Assembly: GCF_000383415.1 (NCBI RefSeq)
Contig: NZ_KB911257.1
Coordinates: 224,558-288,557 of the forward strand
Source of the DNA: Hyphomicrobium zavarzinii ATCC 27496
GTDB taxonomy: Bacteria > Pseudomonadota > Alphaproteobacteria > Rhizobiales > Hyphomicrobiaceae
Reading direction: 5' to 3'
DNA length: 64,000 nt
Shown: positions 1 through 9,217 of the stretch, one piece after another
How positions within the stretch are numbered: the stretch's first letter is position 1
How the letters are laid out: each line of letters begins with the position of its first letter
Translations under genes and position numbers: made by a program
Notes under the pieces: generated by a model
What the model was told of the DNA's origin: nothing
Database searches by the model: none
What the model saw: only the letters and a program-made list of their open reading frames with translations

Positions 1-612
1 GGCGATATTCTCGCTGGCGGCGCGCAGCTGAAGGCCCCATCGGGAGTCTCTGAACAGGCGCGCCACAAAAATCGCGGCGATGGCGCAGAACGCGGCCCAC
101 CCCAATGTGGCCTTAACGGGAACGCCGTATATGGCGCGGGGGCCGCGCGTGAGATCCACCCAGTTCATGATCACAACATGCACGATGACGAGCAGCGCAA
201 GCGTTGCGATAGACGCCGGGGTTCCGGTCTGCCGCACCAGCATCGAGCCCACCAGAAAGGCGATCACGACGGTCACCAGCAGGGCGATGGCGACGCTGGT
301 CCAGATCCCGAACTCCATGCCCGCGAGCCCGAACGGCGCGTTGGCGAGCGCGGTCTTCTTGATCGCAATGGGCGTCACGAGAATGGCAACCGTGTAGGCT
401 GCGATCCCCATGAACGCGATGTGTCCGTAGTTCGTGATCCCGGCATTGCCCATGAACACCTGCAGACCGATCACGGCGATCAGGTTCACCATGAAGATGA
501 AGACGATGCGCTGATAGAACGGCTCGGCGAAGAGCGTGGCCGCCACCGCGATAAGCGCGACGATGGCCCCGAGCAGAAGGGCGCCTTTGGCCGATTGAAC
601 GAGGTTGCTCAA
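1..612 (-). CDS. livM: Branched-chain amino acid ABC transporter permease LivM (partial, 3' end off window)
   Basis: Second permease of a LivHM-type ABC importer in the inner membrane. The start is a TTG at 612 that overlaps the livH stop codon (TTGA), with a GGAG eight bases upstream. About 203 residues are visible. They begin LSNLVQSAKGALLLG and run through several hydrophobic helices, including the segment VNLIAVIGLQVFMGNAGITN, which resembles the conserved N-terminal part of LivM. The reading frame is open to the left edge, so the C-terminal part is missing. It is the last visible gene of the livG-K-F-H-M run. The substrate cannot be read from sequence; many Liv-type systems carry amides, urea or aromatic acids instead of leucine. 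Confidence 0.85.
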   Translation of the reverse strand, partial: MSNLVQSAKGALLLGAIVALIAVAATLFAEPFYQRIVFIFMVNLIAVIGLQVFMGNAGITNYGHIAFMGIAAYTVAILVTPIAIKKTALANAPFGLAGMEFGIWTSVAIALLVTVVIAFLVGSMLVRQTGTPASIATLALLVIVHVVIMNWVDLTRGPRAIYGVPVKATLGWAAFCAIAAIFVARLFRDSRWGLQLRAASENIA

Positions 613-1508
613 GACTTTTCTCCGAAATCCGGACGCTCGCCGAGAATGCCCTGAGGCCGGAACACCAGAACCACGCCGATCAGGAAGAACACGATCGCGT
701 CTCTGAACCCTGCGATCTCCTGGGGCAGCACAACCTGGAGCGTGACCTCCGCGATGCCGAGGGCGAAGCCGCCCACGACGGCGCCCGGCAGGCTGCCGAA
801 GCCACCCAGCACAGCAGCAACGAATGCCTTGAGCACCGGCGCAAAGCCCATGAAGGGGTCAACGGCGCCGCGCCGCGCCAGAATGAAGATTCCCGCGAGG
901 CCCGCGAGAAATCCCGAGATTGCGAATGCGGTCAAAATCACGCGATCCGCCTTGATGCCCATGAGGCGAACAGTCGGTACGTCCTTGGCGGCCGCCCGCA
1001 TGGCCAATCCGACGGTCGTGTAACGCAGCAACGCCACGAGCCCGATGATGGCCGCGATGGTGACGCCCGTTTCGAGCACCTGGACGATGGGAATCTGGAC
1101 GGAGCCGAGGGAGATCGAGGACGCGATCCAGTCGGCAGTCGGAACGGCCTTCGGCCTGCTTCCGCCGAAGATGAGGGCGATGTTCTGGATGACGATGCTC
1201 GCGCCGAACGCCGTCAACATGCCGGTGGTCGGTGAGGCGTTTCGCACGGGCTTGAAGGCGATCCGCTCCAGCAGGAGCGCGGCCGCAACCGTCATCAGAA
1301 CGCCGAAGGGAAGAACGAGGAGGGGGTCGCGCACACCGAACATGAGCAAGAGGAACATCGCGTAGCCGCCGACGGTGATCATGTCACCATGGGCAAAATT
1401 GACGAGGTTCATCACGCTGAACACGATGGCAAGGCCGAGCGCCAACAGCGCATACTCGCCGCCGACGCTGAGGGCATTGAATGCCTGTTGGAGAATGTAA
1501 TCCGACAC
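609..1508 (-). CDS. livH: Branched-chain amino acid ABC transporter permease LivH
   Basis: First inner-membrane permease of the Liv-type importer, 299 aa, the usual length for LivH. It has about eight hydrophobic segments and the typical N-terminal stretch FNALSVGGEYALLALGLAIV, followed by NLVNFAHGDMITVGGY, a hallmark of the LivH family. The EAA-like loop near IKADRVILTAFAISGFLAG lies in the second half. It starts 2 bp after livF and overlaps livM by 4 bp, so the genes are probably translationally coupled. Family membership is certain; substrate is not. Confidence 0.93.
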   Translation of the reverse strand: MSDYILQQAFNALSVGGEYALLALGLAIVFSVMNLVNFAHGDMITVGGYAMFLLLMFGVRDPLLVLPFGVLMTVAAALLLERIAFKPVRNASPTTGMLTAFGASIVIQNIALIFGGSRPKAVPTADWIASSISLGSVQIPIVQVLETGVTIAAIIGLVALLRYTTVGLAMRAAAKDVPTVRLMGIKADRVILTAFAISGFLAGLAGIFILARRGAVDPFMGFAPVLKAFVAAVLGGFGSLPGAVVGGFALGIAEVTLQVVLPQEIAGFRDAIVFFLIGVVLVFRPQGILGERPDFGEKS

Positions 1509-1510
1509 GA

Positions 1511-2223
<713 letters not shown>

Positions 2224-2224
<1 letters not shown>

Positions 2225-3375
2225 CAGGGCGCCGCAACCCAGCTCGGACGAACGGTCTCGATGGGCGTCATCTTTCCATCCTTGACCTGCATGACGGTCA
2301 TCTCCTTCAGGGGCACGCCGCCGCGATCCTTGTAAGTGATCGAGCCGGTGGTGATGCCCTTGAGATCCTGGATCTCCTTGATGGCGCCGTTGATGGCGGC
2401 GGAGTCGAACGAGTTCGCCTTTTCAACCGCCGCCTTCACCACCTCGACCGCCTCGCCGCCGAGGCCGAAGAAGATGTTCTGCACCTTGAAGCCTCTCTTG
2501 GTGCAATCATCATAGAAGGCCTTGAGGGCGCTGCCCTCGCCGGGGAACCCGTGGGTGACGAACGTGGCGAGCCCGGCGCCGCCCGCCGCGACCTCGGGGA
2601 ACGACGGATCGTCGAAGCCATCGGTGCCGAACACGGGCATATCGAGACCCGTGGCCTTGATCGTGCGCACCAGAACGCCAGCGTCCGGTACGAGGATCGC
2701 CGCGAAGATCATGTCGGGCTTGTCGGCGATGTTTTTGATCTCGGTGACCTGCGCGTTGTAGTCAGCCAGACCGTGGTGGTAGTTGACGCGTCCGACGATC
2801 TTGCCGCCGAGCTTCTCGAAGGCCTTCGCAAAATACTCCGGCGTGACAGCCGAATAGGCGCCGACGTCGTTGGCAATCATCAACACGGCCTTGCGATGGC
2901 CGGCCTTGTAGGCAACTTCGGCGGCGCCAGCGGCGGAGGCGTTGTCTCCGAACGGCACGAGATATCCGTTCTCAGGAGAGGCAACGGGGAATGCGGGCTG
3001 CGTCGCGCCGACAGAGAGAACCGGAATGCTCTTGGGCAGGGCGAGCTGCGCGATCGGGATCAGGCCGTCGTCCGTGGGCGGCCCCAGAAGCACGTTCGCG
3101 CCCTGATCGATGAGATCCTGGCCAACGTTGCTCGCGGTCACCGCATCGCTCTTCGTGTCGCGAATGATGAGCTTGACGGGCTTTCCGAGAATACCGCCAG
3201 CCTCGTTGATCTGCGCCACGCGGCACGAAACGCCGTCCGGGCTGTCGTAGGGCGCCAAGCCGCCGGTCACAGCCGCCGCGTAGCCGATTACGAGCTGGTC
3301 AGCGGCGTTCGCCGGGCCGCTCCCAACCACGCCCGCAATGGCAATGGAGGTCAGCAATACGTCTCTCAGTCTCAT
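2224..3375 (-). CDS. Periplasmic substrate-binding protein of the Liv-type ABC transporter
   Basis: Periplasmic solute receptor of 383 aa with a clear signal peptide (MRLRDVLLTSIAIAGVVG, cleavage after ANA). The Peripla_BP_6/LivJ-LivK fold is recognisable from LVIGYAAAVTGGLAPYD at the start of the mature protein and from KPVKLIIRDTKSD a little later. The ATG at 3375 is chosen because AAAGGAG precedes it and the signal peptide starts there; the open frame continues upstream but is unlikely to be coding. It sits between livG and livF, not at the operon head. The ligand is unknown; the neighbouring genes make an amine or amide substrate conceivable. Confidence 0.9.
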
Positions 3376-3386
3376 TCGATGCTCCT

Positions 3387-4182
3387 TTAGCTTCCAGCGT
3401 GCTTTTTCGATCGCTCGTGTCCGATGTAGACCTCGATCACCCGCGGATTCCTGCGGATCTCCTCCGGCAGGCCGCTGGCGACGATCTCGCCCGCGTCCAG
3501 CACGAAAATTCGCTGGCACAGGGTCATGATGAAGCGAAGGTCGTGGTCGATGACGACCACGCCGCACCCGAACCGGTCGCGAATTCCCTTCACGGCCGAA
3601 ATCAGCGCGGTGGTTTCGACAGCGTTCATTCCCGCCGCCGGCTCATCGAGGAGAAGAAAAGAAGGACCGAGCGCCAAGGCTCTCGCGATCTCGAGACGGC
3701 GCTGATTGCCGTAGGAGAGCGCGCCTGCTTTCCAATGCTGGATGCGTTCAAGCTCGAACCAGGCGAGCAACTCGCCGACATCGATCGCGGCAGTCTGCTC
3801 GGCGCGATCACGCTGGCCGCTCGTCAGCGCCACCTCGATGTTCTGGCGAACGGTGAGGCGCGTGAAGAGCTTGATGTTCTGGAACGTCCGCGCCAGACCT
3901 GCGGACATGCACAACTGCGGGCTGGTGTTGCTGACGCGGCGGCCGGCGATGGTGACCTCACCCTCGTCCACCTGCATCAAGGATGTAATCGCGTTGATGA
4001 GCGTAGACTTCCCGGCGCCGTTCGGACCGATCAAGCCGACAATCTCTCCAACGCCACAGTCGAGATCGACGCCCCGAAGAACTTTCAGCCCCCCCGAAGC
4101 TCTTTCGCACACCGCTGACGACTAGGCCACTTACGCGGACATCAGGTGCTGCGTCGTCCCGGCGCTCTTGGGTATCCCCCAT
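3387..4182 (-). CDS. livG: Branched-chain amino acid ABC transporter ATP-binding protein LivG, apparent frameshift
   Basis: ATPase subunit partnering LivF. Downstream of about 4090 the protein is intact: Walker A GPNGAGKST, signature region LSYGNQRRLEIARAL, Walker B FLLLDEPAAGM, and the LivG-typical C-terminus ending VIEVYIG. The N-terminus (MGDTQERRDDAAP... VSGVRKSFGG) lies in another frame. The two frames meet at a run of seven G on the coding strand (plus positions 4089-4095). Six G would give the expected SFGGLKVLRGVDL. The total of 796 nt is one base more than a multiple of three. Either the read has an extra base, the gene is a recent null, or the run is slippery. An in-frame GTG at 4112 gives a 241-aa product without the first strand. 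Confidence 0.8.
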
Positions 4183-4286
4183 TACCTGCGTTCCGTTTCC
4201 CAACTCGTGAACCTAGTTCCAAATATCTAATATTGCCTTTAGTCTACATTTCAGTCCATAGTTTGATCTAAGTCAACAACAATTGT

Positions 4287-4323
4287 GCGTCACGCTATCG
4301 GTCTCACACCAAATGCGTGACGC
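4287..4323. promoter_or_regulatory. Inverted repeat upstream of livG
   Basis: Two perfect 9-bp arms, GCGTCACGC (4287-4295) and GCGTGACGC (4315-4323), are separated by 19 bp in the 252-bp gap between the dehydrogenase stop and livG. They are well placed to be an operator for the liv genes, but no known consensus is recognised, and the wide spacing makes a simple dimer site less likely. Confidence 0.3.
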
Positions 4324-4434
4324 GACGACGAAGGATCTCCGTGAATGGCTCTCGCGTGCCCGATCTCCAGACAAAAGCCTTGTCGGGACGCGGCGAATAA
4401 CGAGATCCGGAGGGCGTTCCGGGCGCTCGCGCCC

Positions 4435-5202
4435 TCACAGCTTCGCCAGCAATCCTCCATCTACGGCGAGATCGATGCCGGTAATGAAGCGCGCTTTCTC
4501 CGAGAGCAGGAAAAGCGTGGCAGCAGACACATCTTCAGGTTGACCGATGATGCCGAGCGGGGTTCTCGCCTCCATGGCGGAGACGCGCTTGCTATCTACG
4601 TAGATGTCCGCGGTCATCGGCGTTGCGATCGATCCGGGGCAAACGGTGTTCGATCTGATTTTTTCGCGCGCGTACTGCATGGCGAGGGATCGCGAGAAAG
4701 ACACGAGACCTGCCTTCGAAATCTGGTAGGCATCCGCCGGACCGCCGTCGATGATGTTCTCCATGTTCCTCAAGGCGACGACACTCGCGATGTGCACGAA
4801 GGATCCGCCGCCTGCCTTGCGAAGCAGCGGGAGGCTTTCTCTCACCACACGGATCGCGCCCGTAAGGTTCACGTCCATGGTCGCAGCAAATACAGCGTCG
4901 TCGGCCTTCTCGACGGAGCCATCACGCTCGAAGAAGCACAGCCCTGCTGCATTGACGACGCAATCGATCTTGCCGTGCGCCTTGTCGATCTCGGCGAACA
5001 CGGCGCGGATGCTCGCGGCATCGCGCAGATCTCCCTGGAAGAAGCGCGCGCGCTCGAATCCTTTCAATTCCAGCGGTTCGGGCTTCAAATCGAAGGCGAA
5101 GACGCTTGCGCCCTCGCTCAGGAGATCGCGTGCGATCGCAAGGCCAATTCCTCCGCCCGCACCGGTAACGAACGCGATCTTGTTTTCGAATGTTTGGCTC
5201 AT
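4435..5202 (-). CDS. SDR family NAD(P)-dependent oxidoreductase
   Basis: Classical short-chain dehydrogenase of 255 aa. The cofactor motif TGAGGGIG is near residue 13, NAAG at about 90, and the catalytic Y-x-x-x-K appears as YQISK. The C-terminal ITGIDLAVDGG is standard for the family. The ATG at 5202 (MSQTFENKIAF) is preferred because GGAGA precedes it; an upstream start at 5262 would add 20 residues without family support. It is divergent from the next dehydrogenase and lies upstream of the liv genes on the same strand. The substrate is unknown; the context suggests oxidation of an alcohol intermediate in a catabolic pathway. Confidence 0.88.
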   Translation of the reverse strand: MSQTFENKIAFVTGAGGGIGLAIARDLLSEGASVFAFDLKPEPLELKGFERARFFQGDLRDAASIRAVFAEIDKAHGKIDCVVNAAGLCFFERDGSVEKADDAVFAATMDVNLTGAIRVVRESLPLLRKAGGGSFVHIASVVALRNMENIIDGGPADAYQISKAGLVSFSRSLAMQYAREKIRSNTVCPGSIATPMTADIYVDSKRVSAMEARTPLGIIGQPEDVSAATLFLLSEKARFITGIDLAVDGGLLAKL

Positions 5203-5333
5203 CGGTATAATCTCCAGACCATTGAGGGCGCGGAACATGCCACCGAATGAGCGGCGTCGCATCTCAAAAAACTCACCGACGTTGCGCGAGCTTTCACGAC
5301 ATCAGCATCTGAACGAAGCGGAGACGATCTCAA

Positions 5334-6119
5334 ATGACACTTGAAGGCAGGCGCGCAATCGTGACAGGGGGCGCAAGCGGAATCGGCGCTGCGATCGCCG
5401 AGCGGCTCGCGGCCGATGGCGCGCACGTCGCGGTCGCCGATCGCAACCTTTCAGGCGCCTCAACTCTCGCGAAAGACCTCTCGCAGCGCGGGCTTCGTGC
5501 AATTGCGGTGGAGGTGGACGTCGCCTCGTCCGCCTCTGTCTCGGCGATGATCGACACATGCGTGCGCGAACTCGGCGGGCTCGACATTCTGGTCAACAAC
5601 GCGGGCATCGTTCATCGCGAGGATGGCGACGTCGAATCCACGACGGAAGAAGCTTGGGACACGACGCTCGCCGTCAATCTCAAGAGCATCTTCCTCTGCT
5701 CCAAACATGCCATCCCGGTGATCGAACGGGGCGGCGGCGGCTCGATCGTCAACATTTCCTCGATCGTTGCGATGATGGGCTCATTCCCGGCGCAGATCGC
5801 CTACACCGCGAGCAAGGGCGGTGTGCTGTCGATGACACGCGAGCTTGCCGTGACGCTCGCCCGGCGCAACATCCGCGTCAACGCGGTGTGCCCGGGCCTC
5901 ACCGCGACGGCTATGGCGGCCCAGCTCGTGCAGGACGACGCGGCGTATCAGCTCCGGCGCCTGCATATCCCAATGGGCCGCATGGCGCGCCCGGAGGAGA
6001 TCGCGGCGACCGTGGCGTTCCTGGCGTCCGACGAATCTTCCTACATGACCGGCCAGATGCTTCCCGTCGACGGCGGCATGACGGGTGCCTACCTCACGCC
6101 CCCCGATCCCTCCAACTAA
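5334..6119 (+). CDS. SDR family NAD(P)-dependent oxidoreductase
   Basis: Classical SDR of 261 aa with TGGASGIG at residue 10, NNAG near 85, and the active-site YTASK. The C-terminal MTGQMLPVDGG is typical. GGAG precedes the ATG. It opens a plus-strand run with a glutamine-synthetase-like gene, a third SDR and a creatininase-family gene, with gaps of 60, 53 and 29 bp, so the four probably form one transcript. It is FabG-like in length and motif layout, but the operon context argues for a catabolic role. Confidence 0.88.
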   Translation: MTLEGRRAIVTGGASGIGAAIAERLAADGAHVAVADRNLSGASTLAKDLSQRGLRAIAVEVDVASSASVSAMIDTCVRELGGLDILVNNAGIVHREDGDVESTTEEAWDTTLAVNLKSIFLCSKHAIPVIERGGGGSIVNISSIVAMMGSFPAQIAYTASKGGVLSMTRELAVTLARRNIRVNAVCPGLTATAMAAQLVQDDAAYQLRRLHIPMGRMARPEEIAATVAFLASDESSYMTGQMLPVDGGMTGAYLTPPDPSN

Positions 6120-6179
6120 CGCGATCAGAGAGACACGATGCGCCACCTCGCCCGCGCATCCAACAATCAGGAAACCTAA

Positions 6180-7550
6180 ATGACAACGACACTGGACGAT
6201 CTCAGGCGCATGATCGAGGCCGGCACGATCAAGACCGTCGTATGCGGGCTTGGCGACTTGTGGGGACGCCTCGTCGGAAAGCGCCTGACGGGTAAGAACT
6301 TCCTGCAGTGCGCCTCCGGCTCCGAAGGCCTGCACGCCTCGGTCTATCTGTTCTGCACCGACATGGATATGGACCCGCGCCCGGGCTATGCGATCACAGG
6401 CTGGGACAAAGGATTCCAGGATTTCGTGATGAGGCCGGACCTCGACACGATCCGCATCACGCCGTGGATGCCGAACACCGCCTTCGTTCTCTGCGACGCG
6501 GTGGACGAGACCACGGGCGAGCTTCTCCCGATCGCACCGCGCACCATTCTGAAACGTCAGATCGCACGGGCGCAAGCGATGGGTCTCGCGTTCAAATGTG
6601 CAACCGAGCTCGAGTTCTTCACCTTCCGGGACACCTATGACACGGCTTGGCAGAAGAGATACCGGGGGCTCGATCCCACGTCGCGCTATCGCGGCGACTA
6701 CCACATCCTTCAGTCGACGCGCGACGAGGAGGTGATCGGTGAGATCCGCGATCTCATGGAGGCTGCAGGCATCGAGATCGAGAATTCGAAGACCGAGTGG
6801 GGGCTCGGCCAGCAAGAGATCGCGCTGCGCTACACCGATGCGCTCGAGATGGCCGACAGGCACCTGATGTACAAGTGCTGGGTGAAGGAGCTCCTGAGCC
6901 TGCGCGGCATGTCCGCGACGTTCATGGCCAAGCCCTTCATCGACGAGGTGGGCTCGTCCTGCCACGTTCATATCAGCCTTTGGGACAGCGGCACGGGCCA
7001 GCCGATCAGCTACGACGCCGATTCCCACACTCACATGTCCGATCGCTTCGGCTCGTTCGTCGCCGGAATGATCGAGCATGGCCGCGAGTTCGCCCTGCTC
7101 GCTGCTCCCACCATCAATTCCTACAAGCGCTTCCGCACCACGTCGTTCGCACCCGTGCAGCTCGTCGTCGGCGGGGACAACCGGACGTGCGGCTTCCGTC
7201 TCGTCGGACACGGCAAGAGCTTCCGGGTCGAATCCCGCATTCCCGGCGCGGACGCCAACCCCTACCTCGCGCTCGCAGGAACCATCGCGAGCGGCCTCAA
7301 CGGCATCGAGGCGCGGAGCCCGCACCCGGCGCTCTACACCGACAACGCCTACGAGGACGCCTCTCTTCCGCGCGTGCCCGGAACCATGCGGGAAGCGGTC
7401 ACGCTGTTCTCGGCGAGCCAGAAGGTGCGGGCCGCCCTCGGCGACGAGGTGCACGACCACCTCAAGAACTTCTCGGAAAACGAACTCGATGCCTTCGAGC
7501 GCGAGACCGTCACCGACTGGGAGCTGATGCGCTACTTCGAGCGCATCTGA
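6180..7550 (+). CDS. Glutamine synthetase family ligase (gamma-glutamyl-amine synthetase type)
   Basis: Enzyme of 456 aa with the GS catalytic barrel. Recognisable features are the metal-binding ELEFF (about residue 142), the SSCHVHISLW motif that matches GSGMHxHxS of GS, INSYKRF, and DANPYLALAGTIASGL near the C-terminus. The N-terminal domain is short and divergent from housekeeping GlnA. The adenylylation-site region of GlnA is not recognisable. Relatives such as PuuA and IpuC join glutamate to amines in an ATP-dependent step. Flanking dehydrogenases and a creatininase-type hydrolase fit gamma-glutamylation of an amine substrate. Family membership is seen in the sequence; the acceptor is inference. 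Confidence 0.87.
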   Translation: MTTTLDDLRRMIEAGTIKTVVCGLGDLWGRLVGKRLTGKNFLQCASGSEGLHASVYLFCTDMDMDPRPGYAITGWDKGFQDFVMRPDLDTIRITPWMPNTAFVLCDAVDETTGELLPIAPRTILKRQIARAQAMGLAFKCATELEFFTFRDTYDTAWQKRYRGLDPTSRYRGDYHILQSTRDEEVIGEIRDLMEAAGIEIENSKTEWGLGQQEIALRYTDALEMADRHLMYKCWVKELLSLRGMSATFMAKPFIDEVGSSCHVHISLWDSGTGQPISYDADSHTHMSDRFGSFVAGMIEHGREFALLAAPTINSYKRFRTTSFAPVQLVVGGDNRTCGFRLVGHGKSFRVESRIPGADANPYLALAGTIASGLNGIEARSPHPALYTDNAYEDASLPRVPGTMREAVTLFSASQKVRAALGDEVHDHLKNFSENELDAFERETVTDWELMRYFERI

Positions 7551-7603
7551 TCTCGCAAAGCCATTTCAACAAATATCAAAACTATTCAAGCAAAGGACAC
7601 GAC

Positions 7604-8365
7604 ATGACGGACGTGAAGAACGTCGCGCTGGTTACCGGCGGGACAGGCGGCATCGGCGGCGAGATCAACAAGAGGCTGGTGGACGCTGGCTACCTCGTGG
7701 TGGCAGCGGATATGAACGTTCCGCCCGAGGCTTCCACCAAACCCGCGACGGATCAACCGAACGGCGTCGTTCTCTATCGCATGGATGTTCGCAATGGAGC
7801 AGAGGTCGATGCGTGCGTCGCGTTCTGCACCACGCTGGGCAAGCTCAAAGTCGTCATCAATTGCGCCGGCCTTCTTCGCCATGGCCTGGTTGAGGACATC
7901 ACCGACGACGCCTTGAATACGGTGTGGGACGTCAACATCGCGGGTGCGGCGCGCGTGTGCCGCGCGGCAAGCCCGCACCTCTCGGAAGGGGCCTCGATCA
8001 TCAATATCTCGAGCGTAACGGCAAAGATCGGCCGCATGCGCGGCGGCGCCATGTACGGCTCCTCGAAAGCTGCCCTCGAGGCGCTCACGCGCTATCTCGC
8101 CATCGAGCTTGCGCCCCGCGGCATTCGCGTGAACGCGATCGCGCCGGGCTTCATCGCGGTGCTGCCCATGAGCGCCTCCATGCGCTTCATCGCCCATGCC
8201 GACAACGACCAGGACGCGCTGGCCTGGTGCATCGATCAAACGCCGATGGCCCGGCCTGGGCGGGCGGACGAGATCGCCGGTCCCGTGCTGTTCCTCGCCT
8301 CCGACGACGCCTCCTACATCACCGGCCACGTGCTGATGGTGGACGGCGGCGTGACGGCGGCTTGA
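7604..8365 (+). CDS. SDR family oxidoreductase
   Basis: Third short-chain dehydrogenase of the cluster, 253 aa. TGGTGGIGG is at residue 11, NCAG in the middle and YGSSK at the active site; the end reads ITGHVLMVDGG. The ATG at 7604 follows AAAGGACACGAC. The three SDRs differ clearly in sequence, so they are unlikely to be a recent duplication and probably act on different intermediates or stereoisomers. Confidence 0.87.
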   Translation: MTDVKNVALVTGGTGGIGGEINKRLVDAGYLVVAADMNVPPEASTKPATDQPNGVVLYRMDVRNGAEVDACVAFCTTLGKLKVVINCAGLLRHGLVEDITDDALNTVWDVNIAGAARVCRAASPHLSEGASIINISSVTAKIGRMRGGAMYGSSKAALEALTRYLAIELAPRGIRVNAIAPGFIAVLPMSASMRFIAHADNDQDALAWCIDQTPMARPGRADEIAGPVLFLASDDASYITGHVLMVDGGVTAA

Positions 8366-8394
8366 TCGGGCGTTGAGAGAAGGGAGACCCGGAC

Positions 8395-9150
8395 ATGCCA
8401 CGCTGGGATATGCTCACGAGCCCCGAGATCGGGGATCTCGTGGCGAGCGGAATGGACCTCGCCGTGCTGCCGGTGGGAGCCACGGAGCAGCACGCGGCGC
8501 ATCTGGCGACGGGGACCGACACGTTCTCGGCCGACACAGTGGCGACGCTGGCGGCGAAGGAGGCGGGCGTTCTCGTGCTGCCCGCCATTCCCTATGGATG
8601 CTCGCACGGGCATACGGAGAAATGGCCGGGAACGATCTCGCTCGATCCCGTGACGCTCACGGGCGTGATCTATGACGTTTCGCTGTGGGCCATCCGCTCC
8701 GGCGTTCGGCGGATCATCTTCCTGTCGGGCCACGCCACCAACGGCCCCTCTCTTGGGAGCGCAATCCTGCGGCTACGATACGAGCAGCCTGAAGCCCGCT
8801 TTCGTCAGCTCGGGCTCTGGGACATCTCGCAGCGTGCCGGACAGCTCTATTCGAGGGACGCGGAGGATTTTCACGCCAATCGGGGCGAGACATCCCTGCT
8901 TCTGCACGCGGCTCCCGACATGGTGCGCATGGAGAAGGCTTTCGACATTCCGGATGTGACGCCTGGCAAGGTATTCCAATACCCGCCGCCGCGCACGACG
9001 CCCACGGGCGCTGTCGGCAATCCGAGCGAAGCGACGGCAGAGGACGGGCAGATGATGATGTCAGTGCTGGTGGAGGACTTCGCGGCGCTGCTCAAGACGG
9101 CGCTGGTGGAGCCGTGGCCCGACATTCCTCCCGGACCGGACGCGGCCTGA
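8395..9150 (+). CDS. Creatininase family amidohydrolase
   Basis: Metal-dependent amidohydrolase of 251 aa. PVGATEQHAAHLATGTDT (about residues 25-42) carries the E, H and D ligands of the creatininase fold, although the usual H-G-P after EQ is H-A-A here. SGHATNG replaces the common GNGGN loop, and the ETS segment (RGETSLLLH) supplies the second-metal glutamate. The family contains creatininase, formamide hydrolases and MftE-type peptidases, so the substrate cannot be named. Together with the GS-like ligase it could hydrolyse an amide bond in a degradation pathway. Last gene of the plus-strand run. Confidence 0.86.
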   Translation: MPRWDMLTSPEIGDLVASGMDLAVLPVGATEQHAAHLATGTDTFSADTVATLAAKEAGVLVLPAIPYGCSHGHTEKWPGTISLDPVTLTGVIYDVSLWAIRSGVRRIIFLSGHATNGPSLGSAILRLRYEQPEARFRQLGLWDISQRAGQLYSRDAEDFHANRGETSLLLHAAPDMVRMEKAFDIPDVTPGKVFQYPPPRTTPTGAVGNPSEATAEDGQMMMSVLVEDFAALLKTALVEPWPDIPPGPDAA

Positions 9151-9160
9151 GACCCGACCT

Positions 9161-9194
9161 AAAAAAGTGGCCTAGCTCGACGAGCTAGGCCACT
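9161..9194 (-). terminator. Intrinsic terminator between convergent genes
   Basis: Perfect 14-bp inverted repeat: AGTGGCCTAGCTCG at 9166-9179 and its complement at 9181-9194. On the minus strand the hairpin is followed by a run of six T (plus A-run 9161-9166), so it serves mainly the monooxygenase gene and may also stop the plus-strand operon. Confidence 0.8.
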
Positions 9195-9217
9195 CGAGTT
9201 TAGCGCTGCTGCGTGCG

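Noticed and set aside
178-654. Plus-strand ORF at the left edge
   Set aside because: Lies antisense to livM, whose frame gives transmembrane helices and conserved family motifs.
5781-7460. 559-codon minus-strand ORF antisense to the GS-like gene
   Set aside because: Antisense shadow of a gene with clear family motifs; its product has biased low-complexity composition.
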